Origin: Albula goreensis | Lineage: Eukaryota; Chordata; Actinopteri; Albuliformes; Albulidae | Length of the DNA: 64,000 nt | NCBI GenBank assembly: GCA_022829145.1 | Contig: CM040745.1 | Coordinates: 18,558,906-18,622,905, forward strand | Direction: 5' to 3' | Part shown: one piece after another, positions 63,781 through 64,000 of the stretch | How positions within the stretch are numbered: the stretch's first letter is position 1 | Layout of the letters: each line of letters opens with the position of its first letter | The notes under the pieces: generated by a model | Database searches by the model: none | The model's input: the letters and a program-made list of their open reading frames with translations, nothing else | What the model was told of the DNA's origin: nothing | Translations under genes and position numbers: made by a program

Positions 63781-64000
63781 GCTGTTTCCTTCTCTAGTCT
63801 GTACATCTGTGTTACTGAGGAAACATCACTGGTCTGTTAGCCTCATTTTTCTTGACTCTAAATGGCAGGACCATGGCTGGGAGATATTTTTCAAGGACAG
63901 AGCAGAAATGAGGGAGAGACTTACTGATGCACATAAAAACTACTGAAAGACAAGGATAGCAGGAAATATTACTTCCCCGAGCCAATGTTAGATCTGATTC

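Overview
The window reads as vertebrate nuclear DNA, most probably from a ray-finned fish. It is AT-rich and non-coding over almost its whole length, with long (CA/TG)n, (TA)n and (AAT)n microsatellites. It carries decayed copies of repeat families typical of teleosts: tRNA-derived SINEs with an L2/UnaL2-type 3' tail, a V-SINE (the DANA/HE1 group), a 5S-rRNA-derived SINE3-like copy and a non-autonomous Harbinger-type DNA transposon. The SINE types would suit an early-branching teleost such as an elopomorph, but that placement is a guess. There are no prokaryotic features, operons, rRNA or functional tRNA genes, CRISPR arrays, or recognisable complete protein-coding genes. Most short open frames are what chance gives in such DNA.

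Layout. 1-3.2 kb: featureless AT-rich DNA with one poly-A tract. 3.2-4.4 kb: a 5S-derived SINE relic followed by an 898-bp Harbinger-like element with TAA target duplications. 6.3 kb: a pyrimidine tract. 8.1 kb: a perfect 22-bp hairpin. 9-9.4 kb and 10.4-10.8 kb: more complex, GC-richer blocks. 12.2-12.6 kb: a long inverted repeat centred on (TA)n. 13.7-14.5 kb: the best candidate block of conserved non-coding regulatory DNA. 17.5 kb: V-SINE. 19.4 kb: L2-tailed SINE, minus strand. 22.3 kb: a second inverted repeat with an AT-rich centre. 23.4 kb: a G-quadruplex-prone tract. 24.4 kb: (CA)n of about 110 bp. 26.4-26.9 kb: candidate regulatory block. 31.2 kb: (TG)n. 33.4 kb: L2-tailed SINE, minus strand. 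34.5 kb: CA-rich DNA. 38 kb: candidate regulatory block, then a purine tract. 41.2-41.4 kb: degenerate repeats next to a tRNA-like SINE head. 46.9 kb: L2-tailed SINE, plus strand. 48.0 kb: possible hAT end. 49.9-50.3 kb: candidate regulatory block. 51.3 kb: (AAT)n. 53.7-54.6 kb: non-repetitive blocks around a (GT)n. 58.25-59.84 kb: a minisatellite of about 49 units of 34 bp. 62.4-62.8 kb: GC-rich island. 63.18-63.34 kb: a possible coding exon on the minus strand.

Interpretation. The window is best read as a large intron or intergenic desert of a fish gene, with candidate cis-regulatory blocks separated by repeat-rich DNA. If the exon near 63.2 kb is real, the gene runs on the minus strand and the rest of the window is its downstream intron or flank. 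The most unusual structures are the 34-bp minisatellite, whose unit length and sequence keep the plus strand open in all three frames, and the family of inverted repeats centred on alternating purine-pyrimidine DNA. Everything rests on reading the sequence by eye. Family names come from recalled consensus features, and no alignment or database search was run.
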